The translations under genes were made by a program, and so were the position numbers. Source: Polytrichum commune (taxonomy: Eukaryota; Streptophyta; Polytrichopsida; Polytrichales; Polytrichaceae). Taken from it: 64,000 nt of DNA. The stretch lies in contig OX485804.1 of NCBI GenBank assembly GCA_950295325.1, positions 1,922,001 to 1,986,000 on the forward strand, in the 5' to 3' direction. Below, one piece after another: positions 12,101-23,070 of the stretch. How positions within the stretch are numbered: position 1 is the stretch's first letter; the number at the start of each line of letters is the position of its first letter. The notes beneath the pieces are model-generated. The model did no database searches, was not told where the DNA came from, and worked only from the letters and a program-made list of their open reading frames with translations.

Positions 12101-13226
12101 TTCAACTAATTAAGGGATGCTAGTGTAAGTCTTTTGTAAATATTCATTCCAAGTTATCATCGTTCACAAATCTTTGAACGTTTTATCCTTGCAATTTAAA
12201 ATTTAAAATTCTTATCTACATGCACTTGAATTTACAAGAGGCATGACATTATTTAGCACCCCTGGATTGACCTTCTCAAAAGAGCATCAAACCGCAGTGC
12301 ACCGGTTTCATGCTCTGCCACACCGGTTTCATGCTCTTTTGAAAGTTAAGGTAGTACTAAATTTAAAAATTATTCAATTTTTTCATCAATTAAAGTAGTT
12401 ACTTTCATTATTTAGTATTTATTATAACCAAAAACAATATCAATGCTAAAAGGTGGAAAAAGTATTTACCTAGACTATTAAAATCAAAATAAATCAAAAA
12501 TAAATAAAACAACTTAATTTTTTTAATACATACCAACAAAGTGATTTCACAGTTTCAAAAAATATTCCGGTATTGTTCAAAATTTGGAACTAATCTAAAT
12601 TTTCAAAAAAAATCTATTGATTGCATTTTGTATAAATAACTAAATTTGTACATTTTATCTTTGCTTATCCTAGTCTTTACCTACATTAAAAAAATTACTT
12701 TATGTACATTTACCTTGTATTCACTTATGGACCCAAATGGTACCCACAAGGAACGTTTTTTGAATTCCTTGTGTATGTTCCAATATTTATGTATCTTTTC
12801 CCTACTTATTTTCATCATTTTCGGGATTCCCCTGTGTTCTAATGTTGACTTGTAGGGGAACTCTAAATGTTTCTATTACACAGGGAAATGATAGGTTTAC
12901 ATTGTAGGGAAATTTGGACTATTATTTTACAACCAAGTGGTCATAGGGAATATAACTTATTTTCAAAGTGAGAATTTTCATAGAGGGGATTCAATCATAA
13001 AACATTACAGAAAAAATATGAACTTTCACATAACAGGGGAAATGTATTCTTTCTCTCAAAGAGGAAAATGTAAAATTCCAAGTCTATAGAGTTTGATTGA
13101 CATCTATTCATTGATTCACTTAATTGGAATAAGCAATTATGTCAGCATGAATATCACTCAATAATTTTCAATTGGAATGTCAAGGGCCACTCACCTTTTT
13201 ATTGACAAACACATGGAGTTCTATGA
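9120..13226. other. Intergenic, repeats and low-complexity sequence
   Basis: No gene is supported. About 11550-11650 contains an imperfect tandem of a CATTGTAAAACA-CCAAAACATCACT motif. The stretch 12360-13150 is very AT-rich. Short frames at 10225-10419 lie on opposite strands over the same bases and show no family signature. Confidence 0.4.
12252..12364. repeat. Small fold-back element with internal direct repeat
   Basis: The left arm (TTTAGCACC then CTTCTCAAAAGAGCAT) is mirrored imperfectly on the right (ATGCTCTTTTGAAAG then GTAGTACTAAA). Between the arms CACCGGTTTCATGCTCT occurs twice in direct orientation. This has the size of a MITE remnant. Confidence 0.6.
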
Positions 13227-15729
13227 TTAGACATATACACCATCCCATGAAATGGGGACACCCTTTGAAAACCCAGTGGCATGGTAATTTGAAGTCACAT
13301 ACTCCCCTAAACACTTCCACGAAAATGGTGAATCTTGTACATATCTTCTGAATTCTCCCTGTCGCCTTGCAATTCTTTTGAGCGTGCTCAAGTATATTAA
13401 ACCAACGTACGGATGATCCGGATCCCCCTCCACCACTTAACTTTCTTCTTCTGTTTTTAGATGCTCCGGCATTGTCACTCTTCTTACAACTCCAATCTTG
13501 AAACTTCCCGATCCCGCCTTTTCTTCAAACCAATACAATTTTCCCACTTCTAGCCATGGTGGTAAGATACTCCTGTGACCTTGAGATTGCAAATGAGATC
13601 TAACATCTAGGTCACAAAACTCATGTGCAAGTACTGCATCTTTTCTATTAGCTATCGGGTGTATCATGAATCTGTAAAGTAACATATTCACTGGACGTGT
13701 ATAATCTCCAAAGTGTTGCCTTTTGGTTTCAAAACCCTCATGAATGACAACTCAGACTACTCTGCCAAATTGTTACCTTCAAATGATGGTACCTGCTCAA
13801 AATACTCTGCACAGAAAAAAAAAATCTCATGTACTCCCATGAATTCATGCATAAAGATGGAAAGTATTCTAGCCTTCCATGTCTAGAATCCCAAATCCTC
13901 AACTGCACTATCCTCCAATCCATCAGGCCTAACCACCACTAGATCCTTTGCCCTGTACTCTATCCCTTTATGTATTTATTAAAAATGATACCTTTTCAAT
14001 ATATTCCTTGAACTGGATACATGTGATATCATTAAGAAGACCTTGCTTTTTCTAATACTCCATCAAAAACACCTTGACTGACTTTACCATTCACTCTTTA
14101 TTCCCATTCTGCCATCCCATGCAAACGCCCTTTCATTGCAATATTGTTTTACATGCACAGACAGGTGCACTTTTTAGAAGTTTCCACATCTCCTTTGCAA
14201 TATCTTGGGACGATGTTATGAATACACCTTTCAAATGATCCGATGGACACTCATCCAAATAAACACCTGAAACAACACACCACAAAGATAAACATAATTA
14301 CCAAACTCAAAACTATATAGTAATTATCATCCAATACATAATCACAAAAAAAAATGAAAACAATCTCAAACTAGGAGGCATACCTTCAACCCCATGCCTC
14401 TGTGAAGAGTTCATCAAATTTTGATGCAAAATATAAATAGCTCTTTGCGGCGGAAATAATAAATCCAAATCAACCTGCTTTTGTTTGTACAAAGAAGTAT
14501 AACTTGTTCTCGCATGGTAGGCTGCATAAGTCAATTCATTTTCTTTCTTGTTGATTTTAATGTTTACATAGCTAGACACCTTCCTCTCATGCCGAAAGCA
14601 CCAGAATATATCATGAGATCCGTGCCATGAAACATCATCCAAAATCTCCCCATTCCCTATAAAACAAACAAAAAGTAAATTACAAGATAAAAAAATGATA
14701 GTATTTTCCCTAACTACTCAACAATATACTACATATATGTCTTAGTAACAAAAAAAACTCATAAGTTGTACATCATGAATATTTTATTTCAAATGACAAG
14801 AAAACCAAAACACCAAAAATGTGTACACTCTTACCAACTACATGCTCGAGGATCGACCCATCTGGACCAAAGTATTCCTCCCACCGAACTCTCAAAGTAG
14901 CGAAGTGTTCCCGTGCAAAGGTCAAAGATTCAAGAGACCACCCGTAAATTCTGGTATGGGTGAAAAATAAACGACAAACCTCTACAAGGATAAGCCCTAA
15001 GAAACAGAGGTCATTCTTTTTTTTCAATCCCAAACGATCAAGAACATAAGGTAAACTCCATTGAATGAAAAGAACATACTCTTCAGCTTTCCAGTATCCT
15101 AACCTATCTAAAATGCCACTTGGCCACCTAGCCCCTAAATCACTAGGTCTATGAGCAGTAACCTCTTCTAAAGTTTTTTCCAAAACATTTCCTTTAGATT
15201 GGCACTCCTCTTTCAGTTTAGACGTATATTTTTTGAACAAGCACAAAGGTAGTATGTGCATGACATCATATACTAAGTCCAAGGACATATTGAACTCATA
15301 CAAATAATACAACCGCCAAAGCTTGGAAAGACCTCTCACACACATTTGCCTCGGATTTACTTTATCCAAATTGTGTACCTACAGAAACACAATAGAGTTC
15401 ACATAATTAGGCACATTAAATATACTTACCAAAAGCTACTCTAATTACACTAAGATATATATATATATATATATAAACATAAAATTACAAAACGCAACAC
15501 TAACCTGTGTGAGAAGATCCTCAATGGTCCGAAGTGGTGGCGAATAAAATGCTTGTTGTCTCCTATCGGGGTAGACAACATTTTTTCCAACTAAACCCTC
15601 CACAATTACATCCCTTCGACATGCATTATAACCCCCGTCTTTGAAACCACCTATCTTCGTTTGAGTCGGATGATCCCCTATCCACAACATTAACATATCT
15701 CGAATTCTAGATTTTCCATCCTCACACAT
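13227..15729 (-). mobile_element. CACTA-type (En/Spm) Tnp2 transposase, spliced remnant
   Basis: Read from 15729 downward, four exons join in phase: 15505-15729, 14835-15378, 14384-14656 and one starting at 14266. All have GT-AG borders and phases 0, 1 and 1. Conserved Tnp2 features appear in order: a DMLMLWIGDHPTQTKIGGF block (usual L-x-GD-x-PA type), CRRDV, then MCVRGLSKLWRLYYLYEFNM with DVMHILPL (usual LYEFDVVHD/DYMH-type segment), the helical DUF4218-like region ending ILEHVVGK, and GSHDIFWCFRHERKVSSYV, the position of the usual GP-x-W-x-F-x-ER box. The fourth exon stops at TGA after about 47 codons. Further Tnp2-like C-terminal sequence continues at 13227-13691, interrupted by one TAA at about 13436 (key piece FGDYTRPVNMLLYRFM). 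The 5' part is missing. No CACTA/TAGTG termini were found at plausible distances. Confidence 0.65.
15454..15475. repeat. (AT)n microsatellite
   Basis: Pure alternating AT inside the first intron of the Tnp2 remnant. Confidence 0.9.
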
Positions 15730-15882
15730 TGTCGCTTAATGTTATGGGAGATAAATTTATGCTAGCTTCTCAATTCTATAAATTTGTCATACCCTAACAG
15801 TTCAAACCAATTATTTGAGGAGGAGGCTTATAGCCTCTTCCCGAAATGCCGCCCTCTCAGGCGGCCACGTCACCTCAGAATT

Positions 15883-15896
15883 TTAGGGTTAGGGTT
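15883..15896. promoter_or_regulatory. Telo-box-like TTAGGGTTAGGG
   Basis: Two abutting TTAGGG units. In plants telo-boxes occur in promoters, and they may also be an interstitial telomeric trace. No gene start is evident next to it, so its role is unknown. Confidence 0.4.
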
Positions 15897-16310
15897 CGTT
15901 TTAGTGACATGTTAGAGGATTTAAAATCTTCAAAGCATTAGCTACATCATTGTCTTAAAACTAGTCTAAAAAAATTGCAAATAGCTTGAGCATATGGTTT
16001 CTTAAAAGCCAAAGTTTCTTCCAAATTAACACCATTAGAATCTCTAATAATCTCTATAGAATGATATTTTGACACCTCTAATTTCATTTTATAATCTTTG
16101 TAAATATCCACGAGGGAGAGCCTGATCTAATTTAATATGGTAGTTTGTGTTGAAATAAATGTCTCTTGTTTCAGATTAGTATTTTCTATAATATACATGA
16201 TTTTCATTTTTTAATTTTAACCAAAAAATCCTACACTAGTTATATCAACATATTTGTGTTTAAAAGCTTTAGATAAAATAGCTAGACTTTTAAGCAAATC
16301 AACTTAGAAG

Positions 16311-16318
16311 TATCTATC

Positions 16319-16363
<45 letters not shown>
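16311..16363. repeat. Compound (TATC)n-(TA)n microsatellite
   Basis: About six TATC units run directly into about 18 TA units. Confidence 0.95.
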
Positions 16364-16366
<3 letters not shown>

Positions 16367-16379
16367 TTTGTTCAAAATA

Positions 16380-16870
16380 TGGGCAGCTATCCCATCATCT
16401 TTCTTTTTTTTGAATAATTTTCATAAAAAAGACAAGTACAAATTCCGAAATATTACACAAGGTAGAAATAACATTAGACCTAGATAACTATCAAATTTTT
16501 AAAAATCTTTGTAATGTTAACTGAGCATCACCCAAATTTTTTTGAAGCTCTTGAAGAGTAGATTTTTTTTCTCAGGCCTTTGCTAACAAATTATTTAGTT
16601 TTTCAATTTTTGAAGATACATCTTTATGCTCTCTACATTGAGCAGTATCTAATGAAGCTAAATTTATTCAATGAGCAATGTAATGAACACAAAAGATGAA
16701 AGAATTTTTTTCTTCTTTGGTATACTAGCAACTTCAACTCTATGTTCTACCATAGTTGAGCAACCATCAAATCCAAATGCTACACAATTTTTAAATTTCA
16801 ATTCTCATTGGCCAAATGCCCGTTTTGAAGAATCTGTAACAAGCATGGAAATCTTGACCATACCAAGGTA
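16380..16870 (-). mobile_element. hAT-superfamily transposase fossil (KIAA1586/ZMYM-like)
   Basis: On the minus strand several conserved pieces of an hAT-type transposase follow in the expected order but in shifting frames: VKISMLVTDSSKRAFG, then FGFDGCSTMVEHRVEVAS (the usual G-x-DGAxxMxGxxxGV block), a decayed H-x-x-NLASLDTAQC (the usual HC-x-x-H-x-LNLA block), ELQKNLGDAQLTLQRFL, and LSRSNVISTLCNISEFVLVFF (the usual RWLSRGxVLxRL block, with its Arg-Trp replaced by stops). At least four stop codons and one frameshift are present. It cannot be active. The N- and C-terminal parts are not recognisable. Confidence 0.65.
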
Positions 16871-16899
16871 GAGTCTCATAATAATGGATTTCTGAACAA

Positions 16900-18130
16900 C
16901 TTAGAACGATGTTACTCATAACCTGGGAGTCTAGCCAATTTCCGCCTCCTTTTGATTATATGAAACGATTATTTTACTATCATTTGTTTAATTTAACTGG
17001 TCAATTTCCTATACTCCCTATTTTCATCTGGTATTTTGCCAAGTTCAGTCGGCTAATTTTACATTGATGTTGGCTCTTTAGTATCCAACTCCTCAATCCT
17101 TAGGCCTGACCTTGGCATATTTTTGTGTCTAGGTCCTATTTGTTACTTTCAACAATGAAATTTTCATCTAGACCCCAAAAAAAATCTAATTTTGATCATA
17201 ATCATAATCATAAAATAAATAAATAAATATTATTATTTAAAATAATCTTAATCATAATCATAATCACCGGACTAATGGTTTAACGTAATTTCCCTGGAGT
17301 TAATGAATAACCCTAATTATATCCTCATGGTAAGTCATGGATCCCAAAAGGATCTGTCATGAGTAATTGTTTGAAATGAGGTTTCAAAATTCCAAGCAGG
17401 AAACTAAATCCTTGTCATCTTCTTGCCTGCGTGTAGTGCAAAGTACTAGTTCGGGAGCCATCAAGAATTTTTCTACATGTGATCAATTAATGACGTTGAC
17501 TCAATCAAACTCATACAACATTAAGTCAACGCCTACCAAACATAGGTTGCGACTTTGAGATTATGTTTCTCATATTTTGGAGTTAGGAAATCTAAAAGGA
17601 TGTAAACTGAGTTGAATCAATGTTTGCTGAATCAGCACTGAAAATATTGAACCCTGAAGGCTACGTACCACATTGACTCAACATGAATGATTGTCCACTT
17701 CCATTTTGAGATGGTGACAAGCACAAAACTCCACGGTTAATGATTAGCAGGCCAATCCTGTGATCATCCTAGACAGGGATCCATGACGCCGACCAAACCA
17801 GGGGTTGGCGTGAACGAGAGACACTTCACAATCAAAGACTAAGCTCATAATATGTAAGTTTGGGACGAATTTACAAAGCTAAGTAATGAGACAAGCGCTA
17901 CTTCCTCATGTCAGAGATGGTCTCTTCCAACCATCACATGATGAATGCCTGATGAATGTTAATTCGAACTGCTGTCGTAAGCTCGCATCACTTTGTCCTG
18001 CATCTCAAGATATTATAATAAAGGTAATTGCGGATGCATGTCAGGATTTGGGTCGCCATGATGCGATTGAAAAAACCGTTTCAATCGCAGCAAATTACAC
18101 GTGACTGTACAACGATGCAAGGCTATGTTT
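16900..18130. other. Upstream region of the dioxygenase gene
   Basis: AT-rich sequence with short TAAT/ATAATC runs at 17190-17270. No other gene is supported. Confidence 0.4.
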
Positions 18131-18138
18131 ACAGTGAC

Positions 18139-18145
18139 TATAAAG
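18139..18145 (+). promoter_or_regulatory. Candidate TATA box (TATAAAG)
   Basis: It lies 104 bases before the dioxygenase ATG, a suitable distance for a TATA box plus a 5' leader of about 70-80 bases. Confidence 0.4.
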
Positions 18146-18248
18146 TCTCTACTATTGCTGCACAAATCCACCATTCAATCTCCAGTACCCATATACCAAT
18201 ACTCTGTGTTGTGTATGCAGTAGTATCTGAGAAAATCTAGCAAAGACA

Positions 18249-21200
18249 ATGGCGTTCCCAGACTCAGACTCGAAGAATGTGCAACAGGGTGAAGGCATCC
18301 ATAACAAGAATGGCAATGGACCTGTCAAGAATTTTCCTGTGACAGTGGGAGACATGGTGCAAGACTTGGTGGATCGAGGGGTTACCGAAGTTCCTCCCAG
18401 GTTCATTCGACCCCTCCAAGAGCGCACCAATAGCTTATCAAATCCTGTACAGATCTTGAGCACGAAGGTGCAAATTCCAGTGATCGACATGGCAGTTTTG
18501 CTGCAGGAGGATGGTGAGGGTGACCCAGAGTTGGAGAAGAAGAAGTCTTTGCTGAGGGCGGACATTGTTCGTGCATGTGAGGAATGGGGTTTCTTCCAGG
18601 TGTGTAGACCTAATATTCAGCTGCAATGCCATGTTAATGCAAGACCTCCATGGTAAGATTGTTGTGTGGACCCAATCTGACTCACGCATGATGTTTGCTT
18701 GTGTTCTTTTTCTTTTCTTTTTTCTTGTTCTTCCCCAGGCCATCAATCATGGTATACCTGGTCCCCTTCTGGATGCGGCCATGGAGATGAGCCAAAAGTT
18801 CTTCGCCCTGTCTCCGGAGGCGAAAGAAGTGTACAGGTTGAAAAAATCCTCCGGGGTTGGCTATGGCCGTCTTTTTGAAGATAAACCGAATGCCATTGCA
18901 GACTGGGTCGACCGGCTTACCCTGTGGTCGCACCCGAAATCGGTGAAGGAGCAAGACCCCTGTGTTATCACGAACCCCCCAGACTTTCAGTAAGTCGCTC
19001 TCTAACATTCTTCCATAATACCTGCCTATGATGATGACGATGATGATGATGGTGGGATGGAAACTAATCATCTTAAAATTTCACACATTCTTATCACGAA
19101 CATTTGCATCGTGTGCACGCATCACACAAATCTTCCACATAACCTTGTATCACAAGTTTGTGGCAAGAGATGTGTGGGATGATGATGATGGTGCGCTGTG
19201 GCAGGTGATATCATCTTAAAGTTTCACACAATCTTCCCACGATAATTTTTCCACAATGTGCACGCAACACACAATCTTAAAACTCCACACAGTCGCACAG
19301 TCACGAGATTCTGCATTTTGTTCACGCATCGGACAAATCTTTCACACATTCTTAAAATGCTGCCTCACAATGTTGCGTGGAACATACTTCGTGGCAGCGA
19401 CGTGATCGATGAGTACGGGCAGGCAGCCTACGACCTGGTGCTGAAGCTGATGGCAATTCTGTCACAAGAGGTCGGCCAGGCACCAGACTTCTTCTTCACC
19501 AAGACGGGAGGAGGGAGGTCGGGGTTACGAGCATTCATGAACAACTACCCGCCGTGTCCGCAACCGGAGCTCGTGATGGGAATTACGCAGCACGCCGATG
19601 CTGGCATGCTCACAGTTTTGCAACAAGGAGGCAGCGTCGCCGCACTTGAAGTTTTGAGTTCCGATGGGCAGTGGATTAGCATTCCCCCCGTTCCTCATGC
19701 TTTGATCATCAACATCGGCGATCAACTGCAGGTAAGATTTTGCATGATGATCCGGATGTAATGTTGTTGTGTGCACTTGTCTTCATATGTGGCTAAGCTA
19801 GTTTGAGATTTTAAGGGATGTGGGTGTTATTCGCTTCGTTTTTCGTGTTCTTCAATTTCTACCCTTTAGATATAAGTACACAAAGAAACTCGTTTTGCAT
19901 TGGCTCATCTGCGATGAAGCATCAGCAAAAAAACATCAAACTTGCTGGTTTGAATGTGACAAACGTCATATCTTTTACACACCGTCTGGCACCCGAATAA
20001 GCACATGGAAATGCCATTCTAAGCACATGTGAACCTCGAAATGGACCCCCCTACCTGGCCACGTTATGAATCATAGGATCATAGAAGCCTTGATCATCAA
20101 TGTCAGCGATCAGCTGCAGGTAACATGCATGACAATCCGTACCTGTAGTTAGGCTCGTTTGAAAAAAAAAACAACAAAAAAAACAGAAACTTTCGGGAAA
20201 TCGTAATCTGCCAGATGGACAAACAACATCTATTAGGGGCAGAGTTAGTGTGCTCGTTGATGATTCCAAACTGTTGGGTCCCTACTTGATTCGTTAGAAT
20301 TAGACACTGAGGTATGTGGCCCTACTGGATACACTTCCAACTCCACATTCAATCAGATGCTCCAAGATTGGCTTTGATCTAGTTAGCAATTGCAAATCAG
20401 GAAGATTGTCATCTCAAGTTCCATTATTGAAACTAAGATGCAAAAGTTACATGTCGTCAAAGTGAAGATCCTCCCATGCTCTTTAAGTGAACACATAGAT
20501 CCTTCCATCTATGTGTACAAATTGAACCTAGAATGGTGTCTACAATTTGAGCACCTAGAGCCGGAGTCAATGGAGCCCATGCAGATCGGAACAAAATCCC
20601 ATGGTAACATGTTTTGTCCTTTTGGTCTTCATTCTTAACTACAAACCTTGCGAAATATTGTTCTAGTACAAGTGTCCAATTAAGACTTGTAACCACATAA
20701 GTTAAACATGTACATACCCTAGCAATGAGATATGCACGGCCCCACTCTAAGCAATCCCAACTTTGCATACTATTTCGGTACTTGGATGGATTGGGAATTG
20801 TCTGTCCACTTGACAGCTGTGAATCCCATATATTGTCATTTAGGTTTCAAAATCAAAGTTGAATCCAAAAGTTGTAAGAAGCCAATATAAGGATTTTTCC
20901 TTTAAATAATCGCATAACTAGTACACTCTCCCAAATGCTATAACTATAATTAAATCTTGGATGTAATCTTTATTTTGAGAACATAGTCCAAGATCATATT
21001 TCTAGCACATGTCCTTGTGTTTGTTCTTGAAATTCTCCAAGCCTCGCCATAGATCACCCCCAAAATATAGGTGTCCAATACGAAGAGTGACCCACTCACC
21101 TTAGTTTGAATTGTGATAGTTGAAAATTTCAAAATGTTGGGCTGCCCCTCGTACTTGTCAAATCATTTGGTACTACTACCCCTCTCACATGCCGAAAAGA

Positions 21201-22051
21201 TTCAGCATGAGGATACAAGGAATCCGCGTAATGGCAAACTTAGTAAATTATTTGGTGGCCACCACAGACCAGTGATGGGGGAGATTTTTTAGCATAATCG
21301 GTTGAGATCCTAGTGTTTGCAAGTCCAACCGGTCACATGTTGACATCCACCGGTTTCCCTTCATTAAATTGGGGTATATTCTATAAATTCCTCGAGTATG
21401 ATCGGTAATTTGCCTGAAGTCTTGAACTTCAACCGGTTATTTCTCAAACTCAACCAATTCATCTGTAACTAACTGCCGGTCCTCCCCGATCATTGCCACA
21501 GACTCAAGCGCAAATTGAGAAGTCGTCCTCTTGAAGACGGGTTATTGCTCTCTTGTATGTATATGTCTGTGTATACAAAACCAATCGCCTTCCAATTTCT
21601 CAAGTATCTAAGTGTTGCGGTGACTAGCCTAACGATCCACATGTCAGTTTTGGATAGACTCTGTTCGAAGTGCACATGTTTAAATGTACCGACAACCAAT
21701 TCGAAATTGTTTGTTAGTGTCGGTGGTCTCTAAAAAAACCCATCTCCTCTCACCTTGGAAAAGTGGGACCCCCTCTGGCTGCAGGTGACAAGCAACGACA
21801 GATTCAAAAGCGCGGTGCACCGAGCGGTGGCCACAAAGCCAGGCCGCTACAGCATCGCCAATATCATGTACCCTCCCGGAGATGCAGTTGTGGAGCCTGC
21901 TGCGGAGCTTTGCACCGAGACTCCTCCTAAATTCATGCCTTACAAGTTCCAGGATTTCTTCACTGAGTTCATGAAGTACCCTCTGAGCACGGGCGTACGG
22001 TTCATGGAGAGGTATAGACTGAGTTATCTTGCCTCCAAGGGTGATGCTTGA
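18249..22051 (+). CDS. 2-oxoglutarate/Fe(II)-dependent dioxygenase, DOXC class
   Basis: Cytosolic non-haem iron oxygenase of 400 residues that couples 2-oxoglutarate decarboxylation to substrate oxidation. DOXC enzymes act on flavonoids, hormones and other specialised metabolites; the substrate cannot be read from sequence. Four exons (18249-18599, 18739-18989, 19398-19731, 21785-22051) total 1203 nt with GT-AG borders and matching phases. The DIOX_N domain covers about residues 40-190 (VPPRFIRPLQER, then IPVIDMAVLL, EEWGFFQ|AINHG). The catalytic fold has NNYPPCPQPELVMG, iron ligands His266 and Asp268 (QHADAG) and His324 (VHRAV), and the 2-oxoglutarate-binding Arg333-x-Ser335 (RYSIAN). All key residues are present and the length is normal for the class (about 340-400). 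Intron 3 is 2 kb and holds an exon-3 relic and a repeat element. Intron 2 carries imperfect repeats of an ACACAATCTT-type motif. Confidence 0.93.
20085..20143 (+). pseudogene. Relic copy of the 3' end of dioxygenase exon 3
   Basis: Within intron 3, about 36 bases before 20119 repeat the end of exon 3 (reading ALIINVSDQLQ against ALIINIGDQLQ) with the donor junction CAG|GTAA. About 20 bases of following intron (GCATGA-AATCCG against GCATGATGATCCG) are also kept. It is therefore a partial tandem duplicate of the exon 3/intron 3 boundary. No acceptor is evident, so it is probably not spliced in. Confidence 0.7.
21277..21492 (+). repeat. Short element of the GGGGAGA family, copy 1 (in intron 3)
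   Basis: It starts GGGGAGATTTTTTAGCATAA and ends TCCTCCCCGATCATTG. Related copies occur at 62457-62675 (same strand) and 33131-33350 and 34121-34305 (opposite strand). Shared internal words include TCCTAGTGTTT, AAGTCCAA, CTGAAGTCTTGAACTT and TCTCAAACTCAAC. Inverted GGGGAGA/TCTCCCC-like ends suggest a small non-autonomous DNA element. Confidence 0.75.
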
Positions 22052-22170
22052 ACATGAAAACATTAACTACCGATCGCTTGAGATCGTCCGAGTATCCGAT
22101 CACGTTTACATCCGCAAAGATTAATCCAACGCGTAGATGACTATGTCGCTCTCTTTGTGAGAGTCTTCAA

Positions 22171-23070
22171 GCAGCTCAGATGCAGTTAGGAACAAGTGAG
22201 CAATCTATCATGTTAGGGTTTAGTCCTCCACGATCCTCTCAAAGGTTGCTCCTCGAGGTGTCGGCACTGCCTTAGCTTGTCATTGCCATAGTAAACTTGA
22301 GAGGTTTAGTTTACAGACTTCATAATACTCACGGCTGCAATAAGTCTACCGTTGCAATTAGAGATTATGTAAATGAAGCTTTGTGGAGGGATATTTGTTG
22401 TTTCCATGTGTGTCCAAGCATCCGCTCACATGTAGATATTATGCAAAGAAGAATTCCAGTCCATAGATTTTTTTGTAACTTCTCAGATGCAGTTTATAGG
22501 AAATAATGCCCAATCTTGAAACTTAAGGATTAGTCCTCCTGCGATCCTCTAAATGGCATACCCTTGAGGTGGCGGTACTGCCCTAGCTTGCAATTGCCAC
22601 AGTAAGCTTGATAAGTTTAGGTGAAGGAATTTATACTACATACGGCTGCAACAAGTCTACCATTGCAATTTTATTAGCACTGTGTTAATGAAGCTCTTTT
22701 GTTGTTTCCATGTCCAAGCATCCGCTCACGTGAAGATATTCTGCAGACAAGAATCCCTGTGTATAGATGGTTGTGTAACTTCTTGTGACAGGTTTTCGAG
22801 CAGCTCAGATCCAGTTAGGAATAAGTGAGCCATCTATACTATTAGGGTTAAGCCCTACTAAGATCCTCTAAACGGCAGTCCCTCGAGTTGTCGGTACCGC
22901 CTTAGCTTGCCATTGTCACAGTAAGCTTGAGGTTCAGTTTTGATTAAAGAATTTTATTCTGTGTACGGCTGGAACAAGCCATTGAGGCACTGCCATCGCC
23001 CCAGTAAGCTTGAGATTCAGTTTCAGAGATTGTAGAAACGATCATACTCTGTGGAGGCATATTGTCTGTT
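22171..23070. repeat. Tandem repeat of about 300-320 bp, three copies plus a stub
   Basis: Copies start near CTCAGATGCAGTT (22175), again at 22482, and CTCAGATCCAGTT (22804), so the periods are about 307 and 322 bp. Each contains GATCCTCT, a CCTTGAGGTGGCGGTACTGC-like block, TAGCTTG, ATTGCCA-AGTAA, CGGCTG-AACAAG, TGTTGTTTCCATG and CCAAGCATCCGCTCAC. A fourth, truncated unit follows from about 22978. It begins 120 bp after the dioxygenase stop codon. No shared reading frame is evident. Confidence 0.85.
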
